Shown: piece by piece, positions 1 through 5,039 of the stretch | How positions within the stretch are numbered: the stretch's first letter is position 1 | Layout: every line of letters begins with the position of its first letter | NCBI GenBank assembly: GCA_002478245.1 | Contig: DLMW01000078.1 | Coordinates: forward strand, 1-5,039 | Direction of reading: 5' to 3' | DNA length: 5,039 nt | Source of the DNA: a bacterium UBP18_UBA7526 | Lineage (GTDB): Bacteria > UBP18 > UBA7526 | Position numbers and translations under genes: made by a program | Notes under the pieces: model-generated | Told to the model about the DNA's origin: nothing | The model's database searches: none | Seen by the model: the letters and a program-made list of their open reading frames with translations, nothing else

Positions 1-183
1 GGGCAGGGATAATCGAAAATCGCCAAAGACTCTTAGCTAAAGCCCCTTTGATATCGCTACCATTGGATAAGATACAGCCGGGAAAGACCGGTCGCTTCAT
101 CCAAGAGTAAACCCTCTTCCTTCTTGGTCGATCTTAGATACTCTTAGACCCTTCAGGTACTGGTTTCTGGAATGCATGTCCAT
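1..183 (-). pseudogene. Decayed N-terminal fragment of an integrase-type transposase
   Basis: On the - strand an ATG at 183-181 is preceded by a strong ribosome binding site (GGGGAGG, 196-190, six bases away). It opens MDMHSRNQYLKGLRVSK, then hits a stop at 99-97. A neighbouring frame takes over from about 134 to 60 and reads STKKEEGLLLDEATGLSRLYLIQW before a stop at 59-57. A third stretch (55-23) reads DIKGALAKSLW, and a final frame (20-3) reads IFDYPC. Read in order across frames, these match the N-terminal layout I recall for an integrase-core (rve) transposase family common in uncultured bacteria: (M)HxRNxYLK, a KKEK...LLDE..TGL.RKY.I helix-turn-helix-like block, then an AL.K.W.IFDYPCG block. 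The catalytic DDE part would lie beyond the left edge. At least two indels plus stops make it non-functional. The family call rests on remembered motifs, not a search. Confidence 0.55.
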
Positions 184-333
184 TCCTTTCCTCCCCGGTC
201 TTTTGATTTATCCCATTATTCGGGAGGGATATTCCACCAGTACATTTTAGATGATTTAAATCGAATGCTTTTAATCCAGTAGAGATTGTGGTAAAATATT
301 TATGGCATGAATAGATTCGCGTATAAGGCCAGG

Positions 334-342
334 TTATCCACA
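334..342 (+). promoter_or_regulatory. DnaA-box consensus sequence
   Basis: TTATCCACA is an exact match to the bacterial DnaA-box consensus. It lies inside an 11-base string, GTTATCCACAA (333-343), that recurs exactly at 511-521 in the same orientation. Thirteen bases before it, at 315-321, sits ATTCGCG, the reverse complement of the CGCGAAT units found at 534 and 544. Whether DnaA binds here is inference. The same bases could instead belong to an insertion-element end, since the transposase relic reads away from this point. Confidence 0.5.
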
Positions 343-362
343 ATCCATCCTCTATCGTCGGA

Positions 363-381
363 AGGGCTTCTTAGAAGCCCT
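363..381. repeat. Inverted repeat, 9-bp arms
   Basis: AGGGCTTCT and AGAAGCCCT flank a single T, a perfect 19-base palindromic element. As RNA it would fold as an 8-bp stem with a TTA (UUA) loop. No T-run follows on either strand, so it does not look like a classic intrinsic terminator. It may be an operator-like dyad, an RNA hairpin in a leader, or a leftover of mobile DNA. Confidence 0.5.
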
Positions 382-511
382 GAAGCCAGGAAGTCCATAA
401 AATTAGTATTCCCCCCTCTAAACCCTTGTAAATAAAGGAGTTAGAGTCAAGATCGACTGTAGATTCAGACCACTGGACCTGAAGAGGACCAATTGGCCGA
501 TACCTCAAGAG

Positions 512-531
512 TTATCCACAAGTTATCCACT
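512..531 (+). promoter_or_regulatory. Tandem DnaA boxes upstream of holB
   Basis: TTATCCACA (512-520, exact consensus) is followed after two bases by TTATCCACT (523-531, one mismatch at the last position). The two start 11 bp apart, so they would lie on the same face of the helix, an arrangement that suits cooperative DnaA binding. The second box ends 39 bases before the holB start, a position suited to controlling transcription of holB and the genes behind it. Binding, and whether the effect would be regulatory or origin-related, is not shown by the sequence alone. Confidence 0.55.
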
Positions 532-533
532 GA

Positions 534-551
534 CGCGAATAATCGCGAATA
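534..551 (+). repeat. CGCGAATA 10-bp tandem repeat containing a CGCGA/TCGCG dyad
   Basis: CGCGAATA occurs at 534-541 and again at 544-551, a 10-bp period. The junction also forms a perfect inverted repeat, CGCGA (534-538), spacer ATAA, TCGCG (543-547). The unit GCGAAT occurs a third time at 562-567, and its reverse complement ATTCGCG is at 315-321. CpG-rich words are unusual in this AT-leaning intergenic DNA. The block continues the helical spacing of the two boxes just upstream (starts 512, 523, 534, 544). It could be a repressor or initiator binding site; the binding protein is unknown. Confidence 0.5.
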
Positions 552-570
552 GAAAAGCAGAGCGAATTCT

Positions 571-1563
571 ATGGGTTTTAAGGATATTGTTGGCCAAGAA
601 GAAGCGAGGAGAATACTTCAGAGTGCCCTCAGGAATGATCGCCTATCCCATGCCTATCTCTTCATTGGACCAGAGGGAGTGGGCAAAAGGCTTACCGCCA
701 AGACCTTGGCCAAGGCGTTAAACTGCCAAAGGGGCGATATAGATCCTTGCGATGAATGTAGAAATTGCATACGGATCGATCTAGATGAGTATCCGGATGT
801 GAGAATAATTGAACCGGTTGGGACCTCTATAAAGATTGAGGAGATGCGAGAGATTAGAAGGGTTGCCTCCCTTAAGCCCTTAGAGGGGAAGAAGAAGGTC
901 TATATCATTATAGAGGCAAGTGCCTTAACCCAACCAGCAGCCAATTCCCTCCTAAAGACTTTGGAAGAACCGCAAGGGGAGACGCTCTTTATTCTTACTA
1001 CATCTAATATCCATGGGTTACTCCCCACCATTGTCTCCCGCTGTCAGTTAGTCAGATTCAAGCCCTTATCTCCTAAAGTTATTGAGGATTTTCTGATCAA
1101 AAAAGGGGGGATAGCAAAGGACGAGGCCTATATGGCCTCAAACCTTTCCGAAGGAAGCCTGGGAAAGGGAACGAGAATCGTGGGTTCTCTCTGGAAAGAG
1201 TTAAGAAAAAGAGCTATAGACTCAATAGCCAAGATATCCCTTAAAGATATGGAAGGAATCTTCGAAACTGCACGCCAATTCACGCAGGATAGGGACCAGA
1301 TCCCCTTTATACTGAGCATTATTTCCAGCTGGTATCGGGACCTTTTCATCTTCAAGGAGTCAGAAGATCCTTCTTCCCTGGTCAATAGGGATAAAAAGGA
1401 AGGGATAGCCAAAGAAGTAGAGAAGTATTCAAAAGAGGAGATAGAAGAGATAATCTCCCTTATTCTAAGGACCACAGACTATATCAAAAGGAATGTTAAT
1501 CCTCAATTAGCGATAGAGAATCTGTTACTCAAAATCGCAAAGACGCAAGGGCGGAAAGGATGA
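571..1563 (+). CDS. holB: DNA polymerase III delta prime subunit (clamp loader)
   Basis: This 330-residue protein is a subunit of the cytoplasmic clamp loader that places the sliding clamp on primed DNA. The start MGFKDIVGQEEARRIL is the typical family opening. A P-loop, GPEGVGK, lies at 33-39. A four-cysteine zinc module follows (C52, C60, C63, C66; PCDECRNC). The Walker B region reads VYIIIEASALTQPAANSLLKTLEEP at 110-134, with Ile114 where an Asp is usual. The SRC arginine-finger motif is at 156-158. The C-terminal third is the helical collar region and is poorly conserved, as expected. Length is normal for the family. DnaX was considered and rejected: there is no DnaX C-terminal extension, and the Walker B site is degraded. 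The start has no strong ribosome binding site but fits homologues. Its last codons overlap ricT, which implies translational coupling. Confidence 0.93.
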   Translation: MGFKDIVGQEEARRILQSALRNDRLSHAYLFIGPEGVGKRLTAKTLAKALNCQRGDIDPCDECRNCIRIDLDEYPDVRIIEPVGTSIKIEEMREIRRVASLKPLEGKKKVYIIIEASALTQPAANSLLKTLEEPQGETLFILTTSNIHGLLPTIVSRCQLVRFKPLSPKVIEDFLIKKGGIAKDEAYMASNLSEGSLGKGTRIVGSLWKELRKRAIDSIAKISLKDMEGIFETARQFTQDRDQIPFILSIISSWYRDLFIFKESEDPSSLVNRDKKEGIAKEVEKYSKEEIEEIISLILRTTDYIKRNVNPQLAIENLLLKIAKTQGRKG

Positions 1564-2354
1564 TTGAGATCGTTGAGATAAAGTTTAAGGGTATTGGCCC
1601 AACCTATCCCTTTGATTCCCAAGGTCTGGATCTGAATGTTGGGGATGCCTGCATCTTAGAGACAGAGAGGGGAAGAGAGTTTGGCAGGGTGGTATCTGGA
1701 CCCCGGATGGTGGAGAGGAAGGGGATAGAGGGCTTCCTGGGGAAAGTAATCAGGAAGGCAACGGAAGAGGACTTTGCACAATTGAAGGAGAACGAGAGAA
1801 GGGAAGAAGAGGCTTTCTGGTTCTGCCTAGAGAGGATTAAGGAAAGAGAACTCCCCATGAAACTCATTAAGGTCGAGTATCTCTTCGATGGCAGCAGGAT
1901 AACCTTCTACTTCGTTTCTGAGACCAGGGTGGACTTCCGGGAACTGGTAAAGGATTTGGCGAGTGAGTTCAAGGCCAGGATTGAACTCCGTCAGATTGGG
2001 GTAAGGGATGAGGCCCGGATTTATGGAGGATTCGGTCCCTGTGGAAGACCATTATGCTGTACCACTTTCTTAAAAGAGTTCCAGCCGGTCTCCATGAAGA
2101 TGGCCAAGGTTCAGGATCTGATCCTAAATCCCGCCAAACTCTCCGGGATATGTGGAAGGCTCATGTGCTGCCTGGCCTACGAGGACAAGACCTATTGGGA
2201 GGAGAAGAAGAAGTTGCCCAGAGAAGGGAGTAAAATTACCATTCCTCAAGGGGTGGGCAAGATAAAGAGTGTCAATATCATAAAGAAGAGCATCATAGTT
2301 GAATTAGAGGATGGAAGGGGAGTAGAGATTCCGGTAGAGAAACTAAAGGGGTAA
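1560..2354 (+). CDS. ricT: PSP1-domain protein of the RicT/YaaT family
   Basis: The 264-residue protein matches RicT (YaaT) of Bacillus subtilis along most of its length. The clearest block is VDFRELVKDLASEFKARIEL at 124-143, followed by RQIGVRDEA, GGFGPCGRPLCC (156-167) and SGICGRLMCCLAYED (195-209). In B. subtilis RicT forms a complex with RicA and RicF that carries iron-sulfur clusters, acts with RNase Y in mRNA maturation and affects sporulation and competence. The six cysteines C161, C166, C167, C198, C203 and C204 are candidates for cluster binding. RicA and RicF are not in this window, so only the family can be assigned, not the full pathway. The N-terminal 50 residues form a beta-rich PSP1 entry segment (VGDACILETERGREFGRV). 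The ATG overlaps the holB stop by 4 bases (ATGA), with a purine-rich GGAAAGG just upstream. Confidence 0.9.
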   Translation: MIEIVEIKFKGIGPTYPFDSQGLDLNVGDACILETERGREFGRVVSGPRMVERKGIEGFLGKVIRKATEEDFAQLKENERREEEAFWFCLERIKERELPMKLIKVEYLFDGSRITFYFVSETRVDFRELVKDLASEFKARIELRQIGVRDEARIYGGFGPCGRPLCCTTFLKEFQPVSMKMAKVQDLILNPAKLSGICGRLMCCLAYEDKTYWEEKKKLPREGSKITIPQGVGKIKSVNIIKKSIIVELEDGRGVEIPVEKLKG

Positions 2355-2355
2355 G

Positions 2356-3192
2356 ATGCCTGAACTGCCTGAAGCAGAGACCATCAAGGAGGATCTAAAG
2401 GATATTATAAAAAGTAGGCGAATTGAAGGCCTTGAGGTAGGACTAGCAAAAGCGATTAAGAATACCTCTGGCAAAAGATTCATTCAAGAATTAAAGGGAG
2501 ATGTTTTTGAGTCCCTTTCTCGAAAGGGAAAGTATCTCATCTTCTCTTTGAGATCTGGCAAGAGCCTGGTCATCCACTTAGGAATGACGGGGAGGCTCAT
2601 TCATTCTAAGAGAAATGAAGAAATATCTAAATATAATAAAAAGTTTAGTCGGGTAGTATTTACTTTAAGTAATAAAGAAACCTTGCGCTTTGTCGATATG
2701 CGCGGCTTTGGAGGAATCTATCTCATCCCCCAAAAAGGATTGGAGAGATTCCCCAGATTGATTAACCTCGGTCCAGAGCCTCTAGGTAGAAATTTCACTC
2801 TCCAAGCCTTTAAGGATTCATTGAAGAGGCATAAGGCGAGAATAAAGACCCTATTATTGAATCAGCAATTTCTCTCTGGCTTAGGGAATATCTATGCTTT
2901 AGAGAGCCTCTATCAGGCAAGGATAAGTCCTTTGAGGAGCGCAGATTCCCTTTCTGATAAGGAAATAAAGAGACTCCATAGTGCCATTCAAAGGGTTTTA
3001 ATAGGGGCCATAGCAAGTCACGGTACTTCCATCGATGCCTATGTGGATGCTAAGGGAAGAAAAGGAAGTTATCAATATCAACTCTCGGTCTATCGCCGGG
3101 AAGGAGAGAGATGCCCCCATTGTGGAGGAAGAATAAAGAGAATAAAACAGAATAATAGAAGCACCTACTTCTGTCCCCAATGCCAGAGGTGA
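2356..3192 (+). CDS. mutM: Formamidopyrimidine-DNA glycosylase / AP lyase
   Basis: This 278-residue base-excision repair enzyme removes oxidised purines such as 8-oxoguanine and formamidopyrimidines and cuts the abasic site. The mature N-terminus PELPEAE supplies the catalytic proline (P2) and E3. K57, in SRKGKY, is the conserved lysine. HLGMTGRL (74-81) includes the void-filling Met77. RFVDMRGFGG (111-120) keeps Arg116 and Phe118 but replaces the usual PRRFG with MRGFG. The helix-two-turn-helix motif is LLLNQQFLSGLGNIYALESL (166-185), with Asn178. The C-terminal zinc finger uses C253, C256, C273 and C276 with R268 (NRSTYFCPQCQ). Endonuclease VIII (Nei) also starts PELPE-like, but the HLGMTGRL block and the finger favour Fpg. 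The start lies one base after the ricT stop, with AAGGGG as a nearby ribosome binding site. Confidence 0.94.
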   Translation: MPELPEAETIKEDLKDIIKSRRIEGLEVGLAKAIKNTSGKRFIQELKGDVFESLSRKGKYLIFSLRSGKSLVIHLGMTGRLIHSKRNEEISKYNKKFSRVVFTLSNKETLRFVDMRGFGGIYLIPQKGLERFPRLINLGPEPLGRNFTLQAFKDSLKRHKARIKTLLLNQQFLSGLGNIYALESLYQARISPLRSADSLSDKEIKRLHSAIQRVLIGAIASHGTSIDAYVDAKGRKGSYQYQLSVYRREGERCPHCGGRIKRIKQNNRSTYFCPQCQR

Positions 3193-3195
3193 CCC

Positions 3196-3202
3196 AAAGG
3201 AG
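3196..3202 (+). promoter_or_regulatory. Ribosome binding site fixing the metG start
   Basis: AAAGGAG lies four bases before the ATG at 3207. An in-frame ATG exists earlier (3180) but would overlap the end of mutM by 13 bases, lacks a ribosome binding site and would add nine residues not typical of the family. The 3207 start is therefore chosen. Confidence 0.8.
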
Positions 3203-3206
3203 AAAA

Positions 3207-4745
3207 ATGGCAAAGGAGAAGTTTTATCTGACTACGCCTTTATACTATGTGAACGATGTCCCCCATATCGGCCATGCCTATACCACCATCGCTGCTGATA
3301 CCTTGGCCCGGTTCAAGAGGCTGGCGGGATACGAGGTCTATCTTCTGACGGGAACGGATGAGCATGGACTCAAAGTGCAGAAGGCGGCCCAGGAGGCGGA
3401 TCTGGCGCCAAAGGATTTAGCAGATAAGGTAGTAGTGACCTTTATCGATCTCTGGAAGAGACTGAATATCTCTTACGATGACTTCATCCGGACTACGGAA
3501 GAGAGGCATAAGAAGGTGGTTCTGGAGATATTTAATAGGCTCTATGAGAAAGGGGATATCTATAAGGGAGAGTATGAGGGGAACTACTGCACACCCTGCG
3601 AGACCTTCTGGCCCGATGCTCAACTAATAGATGGTAAGTGCCCTTCCTGCGGAAGGCCGACAGAGAGATTAAAAGAGGAGAGCTACTTCTTCAAGATGTC
3701 GAGATACCAGGATGAGTTATTGGACTACATCAAAAAGCACGAAGACTTTATTCAACCCATCTCCCGACGCCATGAGATAATAAACTTTGTAAAGGAAGGG
3801 TTGAGGGATATAAGCATCTCCCGAACCGCCTTCAAGTGGGGGATTCCTATCCCCTTTGACGAGAAGCACATCATCTATGTCTGGATCGATGCCTTAACAA
3901 ATTATATCTCGGCTATTGGGTATTTAGAAGATAAGAAGAAGTTTGATAAACTCTGGCCCGCAGACCTCCACATCATTGGTAAGGATATCCTGAAGTTCCA
4001 CGCCATCATCTGGCCCTCTCTCCTCCTTGCTTGCGACATTGAACCCCCAAAAAGGATATTTGCCCATGGCTGGTGGACAGTGGAAGGGGAGAAGATGAGT
4101 AAGTCAAAAGGGAATGTTGTCGATCCCAATGAGATGGTGGAGGAGTTCGGGGTGGACGCCTTTAGATACTTCCTGTTGAGAGAGGTTCCCTTCGGCCTGG
4201 ATGGCGACTTCTCCCAGGATACCTTGATCCATAGGATCAACTCTGATTTGGCAAATGATCTAGGAAACTTAGTAAGTAGGGCTCTGACCATGGTGAAGAG
4301 ATACTTCGGAGGAATAGTCCCTTTAGCCTATAAAGAGGAGAAAGAAGACAAAGATTTAAAATCTCTTGCTTTGGGTATTCTACCTAAAATAGAGAGGTCT
4401 ATGGATAATCTTGGGTTCAGTGAGGCCTTGGAAGAGATCTGGAAGTTAGTGAGGGAGACGAATAGGTATATCGACCATTCCCAGCCCTGGGTCTTGGCGA
4501 AGGATAAGGCAAAGGAGAAGAGATTGGGGACTGTTTTATATAATTCCCTGGAGTCCCTGCGCCTAATTACTATCCTAATCTCTCCCTTCATGCCCACATC
4601 TTCAGAGAAGATATGGAGACAGCTGGGGATAAAAGAGAGACTGAATAAAGAGACTTTAAACTCCGCAAAGGAATGGGGCAGACTCCCTTCTGGGATAAAG
4701 ATCGGCGAAATAGAAGCTGTCTTCCCCCGCATAGAAACGAAGTAA
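3207..4745 (+). CDS. metG: Methionyl-tRNA synthetase, short form
   Basis: This class I aminoacyl-tRNA synthetase charges tRNA-Met with methionine in the cytoplasm. From the 3207 start it is 512 residues. The Rossmann-fold opening KFYLTTPLYYVNDVPHIGHAY carries the HIGH motif at 20-23. The connective-peptide zinc knuckles are C128/C131 and C145/C148, a single-site type like that of Thermus or Bacillus enzymes. YVWIDALTNYISA (224-236) forms part of the methionine pocket region. KMSKS is at 296-300. The helical anticodon-binding domain contains NRYIDHSQPWVLAKD (419-433), whose Asn419 and Trp428 correspond to residues that read the CAU anticodon. The protein stops after this domain: the C-terminal EMAP/Arc1p-like tRNA-binding domain of longer bacterial enzymes is absent, which is a known variant. 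It is probably the last gene of the holB operon. Confidence 0.95.
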   Translation: MAKEKFYLTTPLYYVNDVPHIGHAYTTIAADTLARFKRLAGYEVYLLTGTDEHGLKVQKAAQEADLAPKDLADKVVVTFIDLWKRLNISYDDFIRTTEERHKKVVLEIFNRLYEKGDIYKGEYEGNYCTPCETFWPDAQLIDGKCPSCGRPTERLKEESYFFKMSRYQDELLDYIKKHEDFIQPISRRHEIINFVKEGLRDISISRTAFKWGIPIPFDEKHIIYVWIDALTNYISAIGYLEDKKKFDKLWPADLHIIGKDILKFHAIIWPSLLLACDIEPPKRIFAHGWWTVEGEKMSKSKGNVVDPNEMVEEFGVDAFRYFLLREVPFGLDGDFSQDTLIHRINSDLANDLGNLVSRALTMVKRYFGGIVPLAYKEEKEDKDLKSLALGILPKIERSMDNLGFSEALEEIWKLVRETNRYIDHSQPWVLAKDKAKEKRLGTVLYNSLESLRLITILISPFMPTSSEKIWRQLGIKERLNKETLNSAKEWGRLPSGIKIGEIEAVFPRIETK

Positions 4746-4767
4746 TGCTCATTAATGATCAGGCAAA

Positions 4768-4923
4768 ATGAAACCTAGGAGAAGATTCTTTTTTAAGTTT
4801 AACTTTCTCTTTAATCTGTTGTTAGCTACTTTTTCCCTAACCATCATACTGGATAAGGTTAAAAGATTTTTTCAGAGATATCTAAAAAATTTGGCAAATG
4901 GGTTTTTCGGTGATATTTTTTAA
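4768..4923 (+). CDS. Doubtful 51-residue reading frame, possible small membrane peptide
   Basis: An ATG at 4768 opens a frame to TAA at 4921-4923. It begins MKPRRRFFFKF, continues with a hydrophobic stretch (NFLFNLLLATFSLTIIL, residues 12-28) and ends with a basic, Phe-rich tail. A positive N-terminus followed by a hydrophobic segment would suit a small inner-membrane peptide. Against it: the ribosome binding site is weak (AGG only), the residues are what T-rich DNA gives by chance, and the 3' end overlaps the predicted promoter of the next gene. No family is recognised. It is listed so that it can be tested, not as a confident gene. Confidence 0.2.
   Translation: MKPRRRFFFKFNFLFNLLLATFSLTIILDKVKRFFQRYLKNLANGFFGDIF
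4891..4919 (+). promoter_or_regulatory. Predicted sigma-70 promoter with extended -10
   Basis: TTGGCA (4891-4896, five of six bases of the -35 consensus) is followed after 17 bases by TATTTT (4914-4919, four of six of the -10). A TGA immediately before the -10 (TG at 4911-4912) gives an extended -10 element. Transcription would start near 4926, leaving a short leader of about 25 bases before the gene at 4951. This separates the downstream gene from the metG operon. Confidence 0.5.
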
Positions 4924-4950
4924 AATAAGATTAATACAAGGAGAAGTAAG

Positions 4951-5039
4951 ATGAAAGGAGCAAAGGAACTGGTTACTAAGAAGGATCTTAGGAAAGTGGA
5001 AGAGAAACTTACTAAAAAGATTGATAGAAACAGCGCGAA
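4951..5039 (+). CDS. Hypothetical charged, coiled-coil-like protein (partial, cut by right edge)
   Basis: The ATG at 4951 follows a near-ideal ribosome binding site, AAGGAG at 4938-4943, seven bases away. The 29 complete codons read MKGAKELVTKKDLRKVEEKL and then TKKIDRNSA before the window ends. The visible part is dominated by Lys and Glu, with hydrophobic residues spaced as in an amphipathic helix (L13, V16, L20, I24). This suggests a coiled coil. Short proteins opening with a 'TKxDLxxxExxLTxKID' pattern occur in many bacteria without known function. No signal peptide or membrane segment is seen so far. The gene has its own predicted promoter, so it is probably not part of the upstream operon. 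Function is unknown. Confidence 0.65.
   Translation, partial: MKGAKELVTKKDLRKVEEKLTKKIDRNSA

Larger units (their letters stand above)
184..570. other. Signal-rich intergenic region between transposase relic and holB
   Basis: No reading frame here looks like a protein. A 69-codon frame on the - strand (343-134, TTG start) is out of register with the transposase relic and has no recognisable content. The region holds DnaA-box sequences, a CGCGAATA repeat/dyad and an inverted repeat, listed separately. The stretch 241-310 is AT-rich (ATTTTAGATGATTTAAAT, then AAAATATTTAT). It could be an unwinding-prone segment or the promoter area of the relic transposase. No tRNA or other structured RNA gene was recognised. 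I found no convincing sigma-70 promoter for holB: the best candidates match the -10 box only partly and lack a spaced -35. From 388 to 510 I see nothing else that can be named. Confidence 0.6.

Noticed and set aside
1..240. Structured RNA gene (tmRNA, RNase P RNA or tRNA) near the left edge
   Set aside because: No tRNA-like T-arm, tag-peptide frame or conserved RNase P core could be found on either strand; frame-switching transposase motifs explain the - strand better.
134..343. 69-codon reading frame on the - strand with a TTG start
   Set aside because: It has no recognisable content and runs through the strong ribosome binding site and start of the transposase relic in a different frame.
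426..465. Possible sigma-70 promoter for holB (TTGTAA with downstream CAAGAT or TAGATT)
   Set aside because: The -10 candidates match the consensus only three or four of six, and none pairs with a good -35 at proper spacing.
3180..3206. Upstream in-frame ATG as the metG start
   Set aside because: It would overlap mutM by 13 bases and has no ribosome binding site, whereas the ATG at 3207 has AAAGGAG four bases before it.
3902..4732. Long - strand frames opposite metG (129 and 134 codons)
   Set aside because: These are shadows of the metG coding strand, with no recognisable domains and no ribosome binding sites.
4746..4890. Intrinsic terminator after metG
   Set aside because: T-runs are present, but no GC-containing hairpin precedes them; the 10-bp palindrome TCATTAATGA at 4749-4758 is too AT-rich and has no following T-run.

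Overview
The window is bacterial chromosomal DNA carrying a tight four-gene housekeeping cluster, all on the + strand: holB (clamp-loader delta prime), ricT (PSP1/YaaT family), mutM (formamidopyrimidine-DNA glycosylase) and metG (methionyl-tRNA synthetase). The holB-ricT-metG grouping is known from Firmicutes and many deep-branching bacteria. The coding strand is purine-rich, arginine is mostly AGA/AGG, isoleucine is often ATA, and the proteins are rich in Lys and Glu. Together with a transposase relic of a type I associate with uncultured candidate phyla, this suggests a non-model, possibly anaerobic or thermophile-related lineage (Aerophobota-like or similar). That placement is inference and low confidence.

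Layout. Positions 1-183 (- strand) hold the decayed N-terminal end of an integrase-type transposase, broken by at least two frame changes and a stop, and cut by the window edge. Positions 184-570 have no convincing gene but are rich in signals. There are two exact DnaA-box sequences (TTATCCACA) and one near-match, a CGCGAATA tandem repeat that also forms a dyad, and a 9-bp-arm inverted repeat. The last two boxes and the two CGCGAATA units start at 512, 523, 534 and 544, almost exactly one helical turn apart, just upstream of holB. This is the most interesting part of the window. It could be a DnaA-responsive operator for a replication gene, part of a replication origin, or the outer end of the decayed insertion element.

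holB and ricT overlap by 4 bases (ATGA), ricT and mutM are 1 base apart, and mutM and metG are 14 bases apart when metG starts at its ribosome-binding-site-supported ATG (3207). The four are very probably co-transcribed. They join replication (holB), repair of oxidised purines (mutM), translation (metG) and a putative RNA-processing or regulatory factor (ricT).

After metG the sequence becomes strongly AT-rich (4746-4950). It contains a doubtful 51-codon reading frame, a good extended -10 promoter and a strong ribosome binding site. These lead into a new gene starting at 4951 that runs off the right edge; its 29 visible residues are charged and look like the start of a coiled coil.
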